Assembly: GCF_900406815.1 (NCBI RefSeq)
Contig: NZ_OVCN01000007.1
Span: 1 to 64,000 of the forward strand
Direction: 5' to 3'
DNA: 64,000 bases
Source of the DNA: Acinetobacter haemolyticus
GTDB lineage: Bacteria; Pseudomonadota; Gammaproteobacteria; Pseudomonadales; Moraxellaceae
Shown: piece after piece, positions 29,179 to 38,903 of the stretch
How positions within the stretch are numbered: position 1 is the stretch's first letter
Layout: every line of letters starts with the position of its first letter
Made by a program: the position numbers and the translations under genes
The notes under the pieces: generated by a model
Databases searched by the model: none
The model's input: the letters and a program-made list of their open reading frames with translations, nothing else
Told to the model about the DNA's origin: nothing

Positions 29179-29607
29179 TTAAGAAAATAATCCGAGATAT
29201 AAGCCATACATAAATAAATAGCGTCCTGCTTTGGCAATCGTGACGATCAATAGAAATCGCCCAAAACGCTCTTTCATCAATCCAGCAATCAACGTAATTG
29301 GATCACCAATAATCGGCACCCAACTCAACAACAACGAGTAAAAACCATATTTATGATAAATCTTCTGTGCTTGCTGTAAACGCGGTTCTGAAACAGGAAA
29401 CCATTTTTTATCTTTAAAATGTTCTATTTTTAATCCCAGCCACCAGTTAACGCAGGAACCTAATACATTTCCAACTGACGCAACGAGCAGTAAATATAAT
29501 GGATTAGAAACTCCTTGCACCAATAAAGTCATGAGTACGGCTTCAGACTGTAAAGGCAATAAAGTTGCAGCACCAAAAGCAGAAAGGAATAATAGAAAAT
29601 AGGACAT
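29179..29607 (-). CDS. YqaA/DedA-like small membrane protein
   Basis: 142-residue inner-membrane protein with about four hydrophobic segments. The segment GNVLGSCVNWWLGLKIEHFKDKKWF and the following WVPIIGDPITLIAGLMKERFGRFL (Pro and Gly in a re-entrant loop) match the YqaA branch of the DedA/VTT superfamily, relatives of which move lipids or affect membrane potential. It is likely the second gene behind the N-acetyltransferase gene (gap 53 bases), or independently transcribed. Confidence 0.85.
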   Translation of the reverse strand: MSYFLLFLSAFGAATLLPLQSEAVLMTLLVQGVSNPLYLLLVASVGNVLGSCVNWWLGLKIEHFKDKKWFPVSEPRLQQAQKIYHKYGFYSLLLSWVPIIGDPITLIAGLMKERFGRFLLIVTIAKAGRYLFMYGLYLGLFS

Positions 29608-29660
29608 CAGGGTGTGGCAACACTTACAAAGAAATCAAAGCAATGTCCAGACAATATCAT

Positions 29661-30518
29661 TTAAACAGATTCAATCAAAGTAAGTTTGTCCCATACCTGC
29701 TTAAGCTTCTGCGAGTTGATTTCTATCTTAAAAACTTCTTGTATGGTTTCTTCAAACTCACTCCAAGTTGATAAAATCTTTTTATGAGATTCTTCTTTAC
29801 TATGAATTCTTAATATACGGTCTTTCAAGGTTATTCTAGCTTCAGTAGTCGCGGTAAACAGCATCAGATGTTGAGTAAATAAAGATTCTGGTGATGTTGA
29901 TATGTACCAATTGGCAATCTCTGCATCCGCCATCGTGATCTGTTGTTCAGGATTAATCGCATAGACATTGATCCACTCATTATGTAAAAACACCTGAAGC
30001 ATATACTTCATGTCCGTCAGCACAGCCATGTCCAATCCGCACTGCGCTACATCCACAAATCTAAACGGTTCCAATGGTGTTGACTGTGCTTCTCCAATGC
30101 GATCTAAGGATAGAATCGTTGTTGGCGTCATTCCTCCAAATCCGGGATCATATAAAAATAATTGCTGATCAATTCGTACCAGTGTCACCAAATGAGTGCG
30201 GATTGAGGCTGTTTTAGGCGTACTTTGATAATAGACTCGACCTAATACGTTATATGCATCATACCCCAACTCAGTTAATGCAATTCTGGTCAAAGTACTG
30301 TGCTCTAGACAATAACCTTCTCGATTTTCACATAATAATTTTTGATTGAGTTGTTCTGTTACTAATGAGACTTCATCACCTAGAAAAGAGGAAAGATTAC
30401 CAAAAGGTATATGAGCAACATGCAAACTTAGTAATGCCTTTAAATTGGCTAGCGTAGGCAAAAAAGTCCCTTGAAAATCAAGTTTTTTTAAATAGTTTGC
30501 CGCGATTGTAGAGTTCAT
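29661..30518 (-). CDS. Arylamine N-acetyltransferase (NAT family)
   Basis: 285 residues. The catalytic triad is visible: Cys70 in NREGYCLEHS, His109 in IRTHLV and Asp124 in LYDPGFGG. These enzymes transfer acetyl groups from acetyl-CoA to arylamines and hydrazines, or to pathway intermediates. The usual RGGxC loop reads REGYC, a mild departure. It lies in the accessory segment between infC and rpmI; its physiological substrate cannot be told. Confidence 0.88.
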   Translation of the reverse strand: MNSTIAANYLKKLDFQGTFLPTLANLKALLSLHVAHIPFGNLSSFLGDEVSLVTEQLNQKLLCENREGYCLEHSTLTRIALTELGYDAYNVLGRVYYQSTPKTASIRTHLVTLVRIDQQLFLYDPGFGGMTPTTILSLDRIGEAQSTPLEPFRFVDVAQCGLDMAVLTDMKYMLQVFLHNEWINVYAINPEQQITMADAEIANWYISTSPESLFTQHLMLFTATTEARITLKDRILRIHSKEESHKKILSTWSEFEETIQEVFKIEINSQKLKQVWDKLTLIESV

Positions 30519-30560
30519 AACGCTTTATACTTTTTTTAAAGTTACGATATCCTATACCGA

Positions 30561-30674
30561 TCATCGGGCTTTAAGTCTAAAAATTACACAACTATAAAAT
30601 AGCGAGAAGATCGCGGTAAACAGCCACAATCCTATCGCAATCGCCCAATGCTTAAAATAGCGTTGTTGTTTCAC
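30561..30674 (-). CDS. Small single-helix membrane protein behind the GST gene
   Basis: A 37-codon frame from GTG at 30674 to TGA at 30563-30561. The peptide has a basic head (KQQRYFKHW), one hydrophobic helix (AIAIGLWLFTAIFSLFYSCV) and a basic tail (FRLKAR), the positive-in pattern of a small inner-membrane protein. The GTG is 10 bases after the GST stop, and GGTGAG from the GST end can act as its ribosome-binding site, so it would be translated with the GST gene. It is too short for usual gene finders. Support is composition, spacing and continuous reading; no homologue is known to me. Confidence 0.55.
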   Translation of the reverse strand: MKQQRYFKHWAIAIGLWLFTAIFSLFYSCVIFRLKAR

Positions 30675-30684
30675 AACACCGATC

Positions 30685-31305
30685 TCACCCAACTTTAATT
30701 GACAAAGCTTTTTGTATGGCAGGACGTGCGGTTAAACGCACAATATAATCTTTCACATATGGATAATCTTCCAGTTGAATAGCTTGCCACTCATAGCGCA
30801 ATGCCCAAGGTAAAATCGCCATATCTGCGATTGAGTATTCACCAGCTACAAACTTTTGACCAATCAGCTGTTTATTCAAAACACCATAAAGCCGCTTAGT
30901 TTCATTGATATAGCGCTCTGTTGCATAAGGAATCCGTTCAGGCGCAAACTTGTTGAAATGATGATTTTGCCCAAGCATCGGACCAAAACCGCCCATTTGC
31001 CACATCAACCATTGCTCTACTTCAACCCGCTCTTGCTCGTCAATTGGATAGAATAATCCTGTTTTTCGACCTAAATATTGCAAGATTGCACCAGATTCAA
31101 ATACAGAAATGGGTTCACCACGCGGACCATTTTGATCAACAATTGCAGGAATTTTATTATTAGGAGAAATCCTTAAAAAATCTGGCTGGAACTGATCATT
31201 TTCTAAAATATTAATCGGGAAGATTTGATATTCAAGACCCATTTCTTCTAAAGCAATCGTTATTTTATGGCCATTGGGCGTACCCCAATAATATAAGTCA
31301 ATCAT
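30685..31305 (-). CDS. Glutathione S-transferase family disulfide reductase (YfcG-like)
   Basis: 206 residues. The thioredoxin-fold N-terminal domain (1-80) begins MIDLYYWGTPNGHKITIALEE and has the Thr9-Pro10-Asn11 site and FLRISPNNKIPAIVD that mark E. coli YfcG, a glutathione-dependent disulfide-bond reductase. The helical C-terminal domain follows (GFGPMLGQNHHFN). Family members act in redox and stress defence. It is followed by a newly noticed 37-residue membrane ORF. Confidence 0.9.
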   Translation of the reverse strand: MIDLYYWGTPNGHKITIALEEMGLEYQIFPINILENDQFQPDFLRISPNNKIPAIVDQNGPRGEPISVFESGAILQYLGRKTGLFYPIDEQERVEVEQWLMWQMGGFGPMLGQNHHFNKFAPERIPYATERYINETKRLYGVLNKQLIGQKFVAGEYSIADMAILPWALRYEWQAIQLEDYPYVKDYIVRLTARPAIQKALSIKVG

Positions 31306-31441
31306 TTAGTTATCCTATTCATCTTTATCTTGACTGTTGTTGGGTTATATCACATTTTTCTGAAGTTAATCAGCACCGCAGCACCAAAAAGAAACAATAA
31401 AATTATGTTTGCACAGAAGATATTAAAAGGTGTATTCGGTT

Positions 31442-31759
31442 TTATCGATTCGCCAAAAACTCTTTCGCCTTTTCGCCGACAAATCGACGGCCCGCATTAT
31501 TTCCCTTGATCCATTCTTCAACGGTGAACAAGTCGAACAAACCAACCTTAACTAAGGTTGGTATCGCAAACTCCAGCTCAGCTTCTACCTCACCACGTGC
31601 ACCTGCATTATATAAATTAATATTGTGCAACATGGTTGCCACAGTGCCTGTTTGTACCTGACTGCCATCTTTTAATCGAACTTGTGGCAACACCTCCCCC
31701 TCTTGCACCACTTTTTGATTAATCTCAGATAGTTTCTGTGTCCCATTGATAATCGTCAT
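31442..31759 (-). CDS. Uncharacterised small cytoplasmic protein
   Basis: 105 residues from the ATG at 31759, which has an excellent GGGAGGA 7-8 bases upstream; a start 12 codons earlier lacks one. The sequence has a beta-rich N-terminal half (LPQVRLKDGSQVQTGTVATMLHNI) and a helical C-terminal half ending ERFVGEKAKEFLANR-like (GRRFVGEKAKEFL). I recognise no domain. It is downstream of infC after a terminator and starts the accessory block between infC and rpmI. Confidence 0.75.
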   Translation of the reverse strand: MTIINGTQKLSEINQKVVQEGEVLPQVRLKDGSQVQTGTVATMLHNINLYNAGARGEVEAELEFAIPTLVKVGLFDLFTVEEWIKGNNAGRRFVGEKAKEFLANR

Positions 31760-31853
31760 TTTTGATCCTCCCGCATTATATACTTTACTTTTCAACTAAA
31801 TTTAGCATAAATCTTTGGCGAGATTAAGTGTTCAATCTACATAGTTATACCCA

Positions 31854-31886
31854 TAAAAAAACACCGCAAATAGCGGTGCTTTTTTA
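31854..31886. terminator. Terminator after infC
   Basis: 6-bp GC-rich stem (31862-31867 with 31873-31878) flanked by an A-run and a T-run, so it can end transcription in both directions; for infC it works on the minus strand. It marks a break between infC and the rest of the ribosomal-protein cluster. Confidence 0.9.
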
Positions 31887-31898
31887 TCAAGAAAAAAA

Positions 31899-32450
31899 TT
31901 ACTTTTTCTTTTTCGGACCAAGCAGCATACCCATTTGGCGACCTTCCATTTTTGGAGGTTGCTCAACAACGCCAAACTCAGCCACATCAGCTTCAATTTT
32001 CTGTAACTGAGCAAGACCAAGTTGCTGGTGTGCCATTTCACGACCACGGAAACGTAAAGTAATCTTCACCTTATTTCCTTCTTCAAGGAAACGTAAAATT
32101 GCACGCAATTTTACTTGGTAATCACCTACGTCCGTCGCAGGGCGTAACTTGATTTCTTTCACTTGCACTTGATGCTGTTTTTTCTTCGCATCTTTTTGCT
32201 TTTGCTTTAAGTCAAATAAGTGCTTGTTGTAGTCCATGATTTTACAAACAGGAGGTTCTGCATTAGCAACGATCTCAACAAGGTCAAGATCAGCTTCCTC
32301 AGCAGCACGTAATGCTTCATTTAATGAAACGACACCTTTCTGTTCTCCATCAGCAGCGACGAGACGTACTTCTTTCGCACGAATCTCATCATTAATGGCT
32401 GGACGGTTACTTTTAGCACCTTGTTGTTGGTTACGATCAGGCTGTTTAAT
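31899..32450 (-). CDS. infC: Translation initiation factor IF-3 (AUU start)
   Basis: 183 residues when read from ATT at 32450; standard-start searches would begin at an internal ATG (32237) and lose the N-terminal domain. The recovered N-terminus ([20 protein letters not shown], then [10 protein letters not shown]) and the IF3 linker lead into [15 protein letters not shown] and the C-terminal domain. The ATT is 5 bases after the thrS stop, with GGAG from the thrS end as ribosome-binding site. In E. coli IF3 represses its own AUU-started mRNA, and the same control is expected here. Confidence 0.97.
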   Translation of the reverse strand: MKQPDRNQQQGAKSNRPAINDEIRAKEVRLVAADGEQKGVVSLNEALRAAEEADLDLVEIVANAEPPVCKIMDYNKHLFDLKQKQKDAKKKQHQVQVKEIKLRPATDVGDYQVKLRAILRFLEEGNKVKITLRFRGREMAHQQLGLAQLQKIEADVAEFGVVEQPPKMEGRQMGMLLGPKKKK

Positions 32451-32455
32451 CTTTA

Positions 32456-34378
32456 TTACTCCACAATGTACCGGCCGCGTTCGGCAACGGCAGATTTCAC
32501 TAAGTCAATGAATGCATCAATTGACATAGTACCTAAATTTTTTCCTGAGCGTGTACGCACATTTACGGTGCCCTCTTCAACTTCTCGATCACCGAGAACT
32601 AAAAGATAAGGAATACGCTCTAGGGTACGCTCACGAATCTTAAATCCGATTTTTTCATTTCTCAAGTCAGAAATAGCACGAAGACCATTTTCTTTGAGTT
32701 TTGCAACCACTTGTTCACATGCATCCGCTTGTGAATCTGTAATATTCATCACACAAGCTTGAATCGGTGCAAGCCAAGGTGGCATGAAACCAGCGTAATG
32801 TTCAATTAGTATACCAATAAAACGCTCAAAACTGCCAAGAATTGCACGATGCAACATAACAGGTTGATCACGTTCATTGTCTTCAGTCACATATGAAGCA
32901 TCTAAACGGATTGGCAAGTTAAAGTCACATTGAATCGTACCGCATTGCCATACACGACCTAAACAGTCTTTTAATGAGAATTCAATCTTCGGACCATAGA
33001 ATGCGCCTTCGCCAGGTTGTAGATCCCAAGCTAAGCCAGCATCATCTAAAGCATCAGCCAAAGATTTTTCAGCAATATCCCAAAGTGCATCGTCACCCAC
33101 ACGCTTTTCAGGGCGGGTTGAGAGTTTCATTTGTACTTCTTCAAAACCGAAGTCTTTATAAACATCTAAAGTCAGTTTAATAAAGTCTGCAACTTCTTGA
33201 CCAATTTGTTCTTTGGTACAGAAGATATGCGCATCATCTTGAGTAAAGCCACGTACACGCATGATACCGTGTAAAGAACCTGATGGTTCGTTACGATGAC
33301 ATGAACCAAACTCAGCTAAACGAATTGGTAAGTCACGGTAAGATTTTAATCCTTGGTTGAACACTTGAACGTGACAAGGACAGTTCATTGGTTTTACCGC
33401 ATAGTTACGACTTTCTGAGTGAGTCGTAAACATGTTTTCAGCATAGTTTGCCGCATGTCCAGACTTTTCCCAAAGCGTAAAGTCTACGATCTGTGGCGTT
33501 TTAATTTCTTGGTAACCATTGTCCTGCTGAACCTTACGCATGTATTGTTCAAGGACTTGGTAAATCGTCCAACCATTCGCATGCCAAAACACCATACCAG
33601 GTGCTTCTTCTTGCATATGGAACAAATCTAATGCTTTACCGATTTTACGATGGTCACGTTTTTCAGCTTCTTCAATACGTTTGATATAAGCCGCTAACTG
33701 TTTTTTATCAGCCCAAGCCGTACCATAAATACGTTGTAGCTGTTCATTCTTGGCATCACCACGCCAGTAAGCGCCAGAGATTTTAGTGAGCTTGAATGAT
33801 TTTAAGAATTTGGTATTCGGTACGTGTGGACCACGACACATATCCAAATAATCTTGATGGTAGTACAAACCCATTTGTGTTTCTTCAGGCATGTCTGCAA
33901 TCAAGCGTAATTTGTATTCTTCGCCGCGTGCTGTGAATTCTGCAATCACTTCATCACGTGGTGTCATTTTTTTAACAACATCATAATCTTGATCAATGAG
34001 CTTTTTCATACGCTCTTCGATCGCTGCCATGTCATCCAAAGTAAATGGACGTGGCATCCAGATGTCATAGTAGAAACCTTCTTCGATCACTGGACCGATC
34101 ACCATTTTCGCCTCAGGGAACAATTGCTTAACCGCATGTCCTACCAAGTGCGCACACGAGTGACGAATGATTTCTAAACCTTCTTCATCTTTCGGGGTAA
34201 TAATCTGTACTGTTGCATCTTCTGTGATTAAATCACAAGCATCCACCAAACGATCATTGATACGACCTGCAACGGTATTTTTCGCTAGGCCCGGACCAAT
34301 GCTCTGAGCAAGTTCCATCACGGAAATCGGTTGATCAAATTGTTTTTGATCACCATTTGGTAAAGTAATGATTGGCAT
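32456..34378 (-). CDS. thrS: Threonyl-tRNA synthetase
   Basis: 640 residues from the ATG at 34378, which has AAGGA 7 bases upstream; a longer frame to 34411 adds an unrelated tail. Domains in order are TGS (1-60), the second additional/editing domain with [10 protein letters not shown], the class II core (motif 2 [26 protein letters not shown], zinc ligands in [10 protein letters not shown] and later HRAI) and the anticodon domain. It heads the thrS-infC pair. Operator mimicry of tRNA-Thr, known in E. coli, was not evident by eye. Confidence 0.97.
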   Translation of the reverse strand: MPIITLPNGDQKQFDQPISVMELAQSIGPGLAKNTVAGRINDRLVDACDLITEDATVQIITPKDEEGLEIIRHSCAHLVGHAVKQLFPEAKMVIGPVIEEGFYYDIWMPRPFTLDDMAAIEERMKKLIDQDYDVVKKMTPRDEVIAEFTARGEEYKLRLIADMPEETQMGLYYHQDYLDMCRGPHVPNTKFLKSFKLTKISGAYWRGDAKNEQLQRIYGTAWADKKQLAAYIKRIEEAEKRDHRKIGKALDLFHMQEEAPGMVFWHANGWTIYQVLEQYMRKVQQDNGYQEIKTPQIVDFTLWEKSGHAANYAENMFTTHSESRNYAVKPMNCPCHVQVFNQGLKSYRDLPIRLAEFGSCHRNEPSGSLHGIMRVRGFTQDDAHIFCTKEQIGQEVADFIKLTLDVYKDFGFEEVQMKLSTRPEKRVGDDALWDIAEKSLADALDDAGLAWDLQPGEGAFYGPKIEFSLKDCLGRVWQCGTIQCDFNLPIRLDASYVTEDNERDQPVMLHRAILGSFERFIGILIEHYAGFMPPWLAPIQACVMNITDSQADACEQVVAKLKENGLRAISDLRNEKIGFKIRERTLERIPYLLVLGDREVEEGTVNVRTRSGKNLGTMSIDAFIDLVKSAVAERGRYIVE

Positions 34379-34676
34379 AATAAAATCCTTAAGGAGTGAT
34401 GCCCCGCACAATGGAGCATATCACCGCGAGATTATGTATTGAGGCGAACCTCAAAAAATAAAAAACGGCGGATAAAAAAGTACCCGAGATTTTACACAGG
34501 TTTAGGCAAGGAAGAAACCTTTGATTGGAGAAAAACCCAAGCCATGGCATATCTCAGACTAAAGCCTTAGTGATTTCGTATAAGCGGCGTACTATGGTGA
34601 TATAGATATATGGGGACTGTGGTCATTTTTAACACCTCAGTAAATTTCCTCATAAAATAAACATGGAGCAATACAC

Positions 34677-36320
34677 ATGGTTAGTGCATACGACGAGTTA
34701 CCCAAAAACCCTGCGAATTTCGTGGCGTTATCGCCATTACGTTATTTAGAACGAGCGGCCTATATTTACCCAAATCAAGCTGCGATTATTCATGGTAAAC
34801 GTCAGATTACCTGGCAACAAAGCTATCAGCGCTGTCGTCAATTTGCACACCAGCTTACACAATTAGGTATTCAAAAGAACGATACCGTTTCTGTACTTTT
34901 ACCCAATGTTCCAGCGATGATTGAAGCGCATTTTGCTGTTCCCATGGCAGGTGCCGTTTTAAATACGCTAAATACGCGCTTAGATGCCAAAACAATTGCC
35001 TTTATGCTAGAACATGCTGAAGCAAAAGTGCTTTTAGTTGATCCAGAATTTAGACCGATTGCAGAAGAAGCACTAACACTTATTCATCAAGATATTATTG
35101 TAATTGACGTTTTTGATAGTGAGTACGAAGGTGAACAAATTGCCCTTGGTCAATATGAATATGAGTCTTGGATAGCTCAAGGCGATCCAGAATTTGAATG
35201 GTTACTTCCACAAGATGAATGGGATGCAATCAGCCTAAATTACACCTCTGGAACAACAGGAAATCCGAAAGGTGTGGTCTATCATCATCGTGGTGCTTAC
35301 CTCAATGCGGCGAGTAATATCTTGGCATGCGGTATGAAGCCCCGTGCTGTGTATCTTTGGACCTTACCTCTCTTTCACTGCAATGGCTGGTGTTTCGCAT
35401 GGTCAATTGCTGCCAGTGGCGGAACTAATATTTGTTTACGTCGCGTCGATCCAGCACTGATTTTTAAATATATTGCCGAACACAAAGTAGATTATTTCTG
35501 TGGCGCACCGATTGTTCTATCAATGTTAATCAATGCCCCATTAGAGCAAAAAGTTGCTTTTGACCATCATGTTGAAGTCATGGTTGCTGGTGCAGCGCCT
35601 CCCGTTGCCATTATTGAAGGGATGCGAAATATAGGTATCAATGTCAATCATGTATATGGTCTAACTGAAACATACGGTCCTTCAGCGCTATGTGCCTCAC
35701 AGGCAGGTTGGAGTGAATTATCTATCCAAGAACAAGCTCAATTACATTCACGCCAAGGCGTGCCTTATCCTTTACAAGACAGTATGCGGGTACTTGATCC
35801 TGAAACCATGCAACCTGTGCCAAATGACGGCGAGACCATGGGCGAAATCATGTTCCGTGGCAATATTGTCATGAAAGGCTATCTTAAAAATCCGCAAGCC
35901 ACTGAAGAGGCATTTCAAGGTGGTTGGTTCCATACAGGAGATTTGGCTGTTTGCCATCCCGATGGCTATGCCAAAATCACGGACCGCTCCAAAGACATTA
36001 TTATTTCAGGTGGGGAAAATATTTCTTCATTAGAAGTCGAAGATGTTTTATATCGACACCCAGCAGTCATGACCGCAGCAGTGGTTGCAAAGCCCGATCC
36101 ACGTTGGCAAGAGGTGCCGTGTGCTTTTATTGAATTAAAACAAGGTAGCACAACTTCACCAGAAGACATTATTCTGCATTGCCAAAAGGAACTTGCGCGC
36201 TTTAAAGTTCCAAAAGATGTGGTGATTACCGAGATCCCAAAAACATCAACAGGGAAATTACAAAAATTTATTTTAAGAGAGTGGGCAAAAGAGCGCGCAA
36301 CAGGTGAGTTTGGAAATTAA
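34677..36320 (+). CDS. AMP-binding acyl-CoA synthetase
   Basis: 547-residue ANL-superfamily ligase. The P-loop YTSGTTGNPKGVVYHHRG lies near 189. The A5 motif is VYGLTETYGPSALC, the A7 motif GGWFHTGDLAVCHPDGY, and the A10 lysine is in ITEIPKTSTGKLQKFILR. The overall form suggests a medium- or short-chain fatty or thio-acid CoA ligase, of the AlkK/DmdB-like branch. GGAG precedes the ATG by about 10 bases. It is monocistronic, between the thrS leader and a strong terminator. Confidence 0.88.
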   Translation: MVSAYDELPKNPANFVALSPLRYLERAAYIYPNQAAIIHGKRQITWQQSYQRCRQFAHQLTQLGIQKNDTVSVLLPNVPAMIEAHFAVPMAGAVLNTLNTRLDAKTIAFMLEHAEAKVLLVDPEFRPIAEEALTLIHQDIIVIDVFDSEYEGEQIALGQYEYESWIAQGDPEFEWLLPQDEWDAISLNYTSGTTGNPKGVVYHHRGAYLNAASNILACGMKPRAVYLWTLPLFHCNGWCFAWSIAASGGTNICLRRVDPALIFKYIAEHKVDYFCGAPIVLSMLINAPLEQKVAFDHHVEVMVAGAAPPVAIIEGMRNIGINVNHVYGLTETYGPSALCASQAGWSELSIQEQAQLHSRQGVPYPLQDSMRVLDPETMQPVPNDGETMGEIMFRGNIVMKGYLKNPQATEEAFQGGWFHTGDLAVCHPDGYAKITDRSKDIIISGGENISSLEVEDVLYRHPAVMTAAVVAKPDPRWQEVPCAFIELKQGSTTSPEDIILHCQKELARFKVPKDVVITEIPKTSTGKLQKFILREWAKERATGEFGN

Positions 36321-36332
36321 GCACTTAAATGT

Positions 36333-36364
36333 AAAAAAGAAGTTTCCTTAGAAACTTCTTTTTT
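36333..36364. terminator. Bidirectional terminator between acyl-CoA synthetase and darP
   Basis: Perfect 14-bp stem (36333-36346 with 36351-36364) with CTTA loop, A-run on the left and T-run on the right. Confidence 0.93.
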
Positions 36365-36369
36365 TCAAG

Positions 36370-36906
36370 TTAACCTTGATCAGATAATAGCGCGACTTGC
36401 TGCACATAGTTTATAAACTTACGTTTAGAAGCTTCGAGTTCTTCTTCACTCACCTGCTGTTTGATGTCACGATGAATACGAAGAACATGCTGACGCAAGG
36501 TATGTCGTTCAGAAGCATTAAACACTTTACTGAACTCATTAATGATCGGATCACCTTGCTCAATCATACGGTCAACCCAACGCATCAATTGCATTTGTTT
36601 CTTAGCACCTTGTTGCGGTGTTAGATAAGACAAAATTATGCTTTCATCTTCATTGCGCAGCAGTTTGCCAATTCGCTGAAACTGACGGCGACGCGCTTCG
36701 AATGAACTAATTTTCTGAACTTCAAGCAACGCATCTATCAGACGCTCGTCCACAGGAAGTTTTTGAATTTGTTTTACATTCAATTGAGCCAATTGCTCGC
36801 CTAAAGCAGCCATACGCTGTACGGCTTTCTTTTGCTCAGTTCTACTCGCACGCCCTTCTAATGACTCAAAATCTTCATCGGTATAACGTTGGGTACCACG
36901 TGCCAC
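36370..36906 (-). CDS. darP: Ribosome maturation protein DarP/YjgA (DUF615)
   Basis: 178-residue, highly charged helical protein (QRYTDEDFESLEGRASRTEQKKAV, LRNEDESIILSYLTPQQGAKKQMQLMRWVDRM) of the YjgA family, which binds late 50S precursors and helps activate peptidyl transfer. The start is GTG, with GAGG upstream inside the end of npr. It is last in the pcnB-to-darP run. Confidence 0.9.
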   Translation of the reverse strand: MARGTQRYTDEDFESLEGRASRTEQKKAVQRMAALGEQLAQLNVKQIQKLPVDERLIDALLEVQKISSFEARRRQFQRIGKLLRNEDESIILSYLTPQQGAKKQMQLMRWVDRMIEQGDPIINEFSKVFNASERHTLRQHVLRIHRDIKQQVSEEELEASKRKFINYVQQVALLSDQG

Positions 36907-36908
36907 TA

Positions 36909-37178
36909 TTACTCTGCCTCATTAAATTTTGCTGCGAACAGCGTTTGAATTTCTTCCAGTGCTTTTTCTTCATCAGCACCGTCAATCACTAACCTTAATG
37001 TCGTGCCCTTACCTGCACCCAACATCAACAATGACATAATATTTTTTGCATCCACCAACTTATCCCCCTTACCAATTTGGATAGAAGAGCGATATTTGGT
37101 CGTCACCTCAATCAGTTTACCTGATGCGCGTGCATGTAAGCCAAGTTTATTAATTACATCAATTGTTGTGTCTATCAT
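36909..37178 (-). CDS. ptsO: Phosphocarrier NPr of the PTS-Ntr system (HPr family)
   Basis: 89-residue HPr-like protein. The phospho-accepting histidine is in [13 protein letters not shown] near residue 16, and the conserved serine-region segment [17 protein letters not shown] follows. It takes phosphate from PtsP and passes it to PtsN (neither is in the window). In A. baumannii, GigA/GigB are genetically and biochemically tied to PTS-Ntr, so this gene may connect to the pair at 1.3-3 kb. Its start overlaps the rapZ stop by 4 bases, the rapZ-npr order of E. coli, though rpoN, hpf and ptsN are missing here. Confidence 0.92.
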   Translation of the reverse strand: MIDTTIDVINKLGLHARASGKLIEVTTKYRSSIQIGKGDKLVDAKNIMSLLMLGAGKGTTLRLVIDGADEEKALEEIQTLFAAKFNEAE

Positions 37179-38026
37179 GACCAGTGCTTCATTTCTCTAT
37201 GTAAGATTTGGACAGCCCATTTTGCCTCAAGGGCTTGTTTGAGTCTATCCACGATATAAACTGAACGATGTTGTCCACCAGTACAACCCACAGAAATGGT
37301 CATATAATGGCGATGTCCCTCTGCAAAAGCAGGGAGCCATTTTTCCAAGAATGCATAAATATCGGCGAACATTTCATTGGTTTGCTGGCTGCTTTCTAAA
37401 AAGCGACGTACAGGCTCATCCAAACCTGAAAAACGGCGTAATTCCAGATCCCAGTGTGGATTAGGCAAATGACGAACATCAAACACATAATCGGCATCCA
37501 AAGGAATGCCATGCTTATAACCAAAGGATTGCAAAATCACGATTAAGTTATCTGACTGTCCCAGTTTAGACAGTAAAATATGTTTTAAATCATGAACACT
37601 TTTATCTGTCGTATCAATATGCACTGTAGAACGAAATTGTATCGGAATCAGTAGTTGCTTTTCTTCCTGTATACACTGCAGCAAACTATTGAAACGACTC
37701 GCCAAAGGATGCGGGCGTCTAGATGCACTAAAACGCGCAATCAAATCTTGATCTTGTGTAGTCAAATAAATAACATCAACCGAACCATGTCTTTTTAATT
37801 GCTCAAACACATGATCAAACTCCTGCATATCAGCACGAGTACTTCGAATATCAACCCCTAATGCCAGCTGCTCGAGATTATTTTCATGATCGAGTTTAGC
37901 TACTATTTCAGGCAACAAAGCCAAAGGTAAGTTATCTATACAATAGTAGCCTAGATCTTCAAGCACTTGTAAAGCAGAAGATTTTCCTGAACCAGACTGT
38001 CCCGTGACGATAAGAATACGCTTCAT
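37175..38026 (-). CDS. rapZ: RNase adapter protein RapZ
   Basis: 283 residues. The N-terminal P-loop is [11 protein letters not shown] at residues 8-18. The C-terminal domain carries [21 protein letters not shown] and [18 protein letters not shown]. In E. coli it delivers the sRNA GlmZ to RNase E to tune glucosamine-6-phosphate synthesis; whether Acinetobacter has GlmZ is not known to me. Its 3' end overlaps npr. Confidence 0.93.
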   Translation of the reverse strand: MKRILIVTGQSGSGKSSALQVLEDLGYYCIDNLPLALLPEIVAKLDHENNLEQLALGVDIRSTRADMQEFDHVFEQLKRHGSVDVIYLTTQDQDLIARFSASRRPHPLASRFNSLLQCIQEEKQLLIPIQFRSTVHIDTTDKSVHDLKHILLSKLGQSDNLIVILQSFGYKHGIPLDADYVFDVRHLPNPHWDLELRRFSGLDEPVRRFLESSQQTNEMFADIYAFLEKWLPAFAEGHRHYMTISVGCTGGQHRSVYIVDRLKQALEAKWAVQILHREMKHWS

Positions 38027-38054
38027 GGCTTGTTGCCCTTTTTATTTTGAAGTT

Positions 38055-38900
38055 CTAAGTTTTAAAATTTATTTGTAAATTATCGATTAAACGCGTTGCA
38101 CCCAATTTTGCGGCAACGAATAAAACCAAATCTTGATCAAATTGCGCAATCGGTTGCAAGTTGGTTTGACGAGCTTCCACATAATCCACAACAAAACCCG
38201 CTTGTGTCAATTCAGTTGAGATATTTGCTAACACTTGTTCCAACGCTTGACCTGCACGTAATTGCTGTTCAGCTTGCTTTAAAGACTGGTAAATTTTAGG
38301 CGCAATTTCGCGTTGTTGTTCAGATAAATAGCCATTACGAGAACTTAAAGCCAAGCCATCTTCAGCACGAACGATTGGCACACCAATCACTTCCAAAGGC
38401 ATATTTAAATCTAGTACCAACTGACGAATCACCGCGAGTTGCTGATAATCCTTTTGACCAAAAAAAGCATAGTCTGGCTGTACAATATTAAATAATTTGG
38501 TAACAACGACTGCCACGCCATCAAAATGACCTGGACGAGACTTACCACACAAGTCATCCGTGATCTGACTTACGCTAATATTGGTCAGACGTGGCTGAGT
38601 ACCATACATTTGCTCAACTGAAGGCGCAAAAATAATATCGCAGCCCACATCAGCCAATAAACGGCTATCTTGCTCTAAAGTCCGTGGATAGCTGTCAAAA
38701 TCTTCACCTGCACCAAATTGAATCGGATTGACAAAGATGCTCACCACAACCACATCACAAATCTTTTTTGCAGCACGAACCAAGGTTAAATGACCTTCGT
38801 GCAAATTCCCCATGGTAGGGACAAAACCAATCATTTTTTTGTTGCTGCGTGCTGTTGCAAGAGACGCAGTTAAGCCTTGTATCGTTGTTTCAGTTTTCAT
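38055..38900 (-). CDS. panC: Pantothenate synthetase
   Basis: Joins pantoate and beta-alanine with ATP to make pantothenate, the coenzyme A precursor. The 281 residues have the class I-like [16 protein letters not shown] near 27, [29 protein letters not shown] and [10 protein letters not shown]. It follows panB by 3 bases and precedes rapZ by 28. Confidence 0.97.
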   Translation of the reverse strand: MKTETTIQGLTASLATARSNKKMIGFVPTMGNLHEGHLTLVRAAKKICDVVVVSIFVNPIQFGAGEDFDSYPRTLEQDSRLLADVGCDIIFAPSVEQMYGTQPRLTNISVSQITDDLCGKSRPGHFDGVAVVVTKLFNIVQPDYAFFGQKDYQQLAVIRQLVLDLNMPLEVIGVPIVRAEDGLALSSRNGYLSEQQREIAPKIYQSLKQAEQQLRAGQALEQVLANISTELTQAGFVVDYVEARQTNLQPIAQFDQDLVLFVAAKLGATRLIDNLQINFKT

Positions 38901-38903
38901 GAA

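Noticed and set aside
31357-31441. Hydrophobic stretch on the minus strand following the 31442 gene in the same frame
   Set aside because: It could encode a short membrane tail if the TAA were read through, but there is no start codon of its own and nothing suggests readthrough.
31832-32047. Frame overlapping the end of infC on the same strand
   Set aside because: Different frame inside infC and across its terminator; no support.
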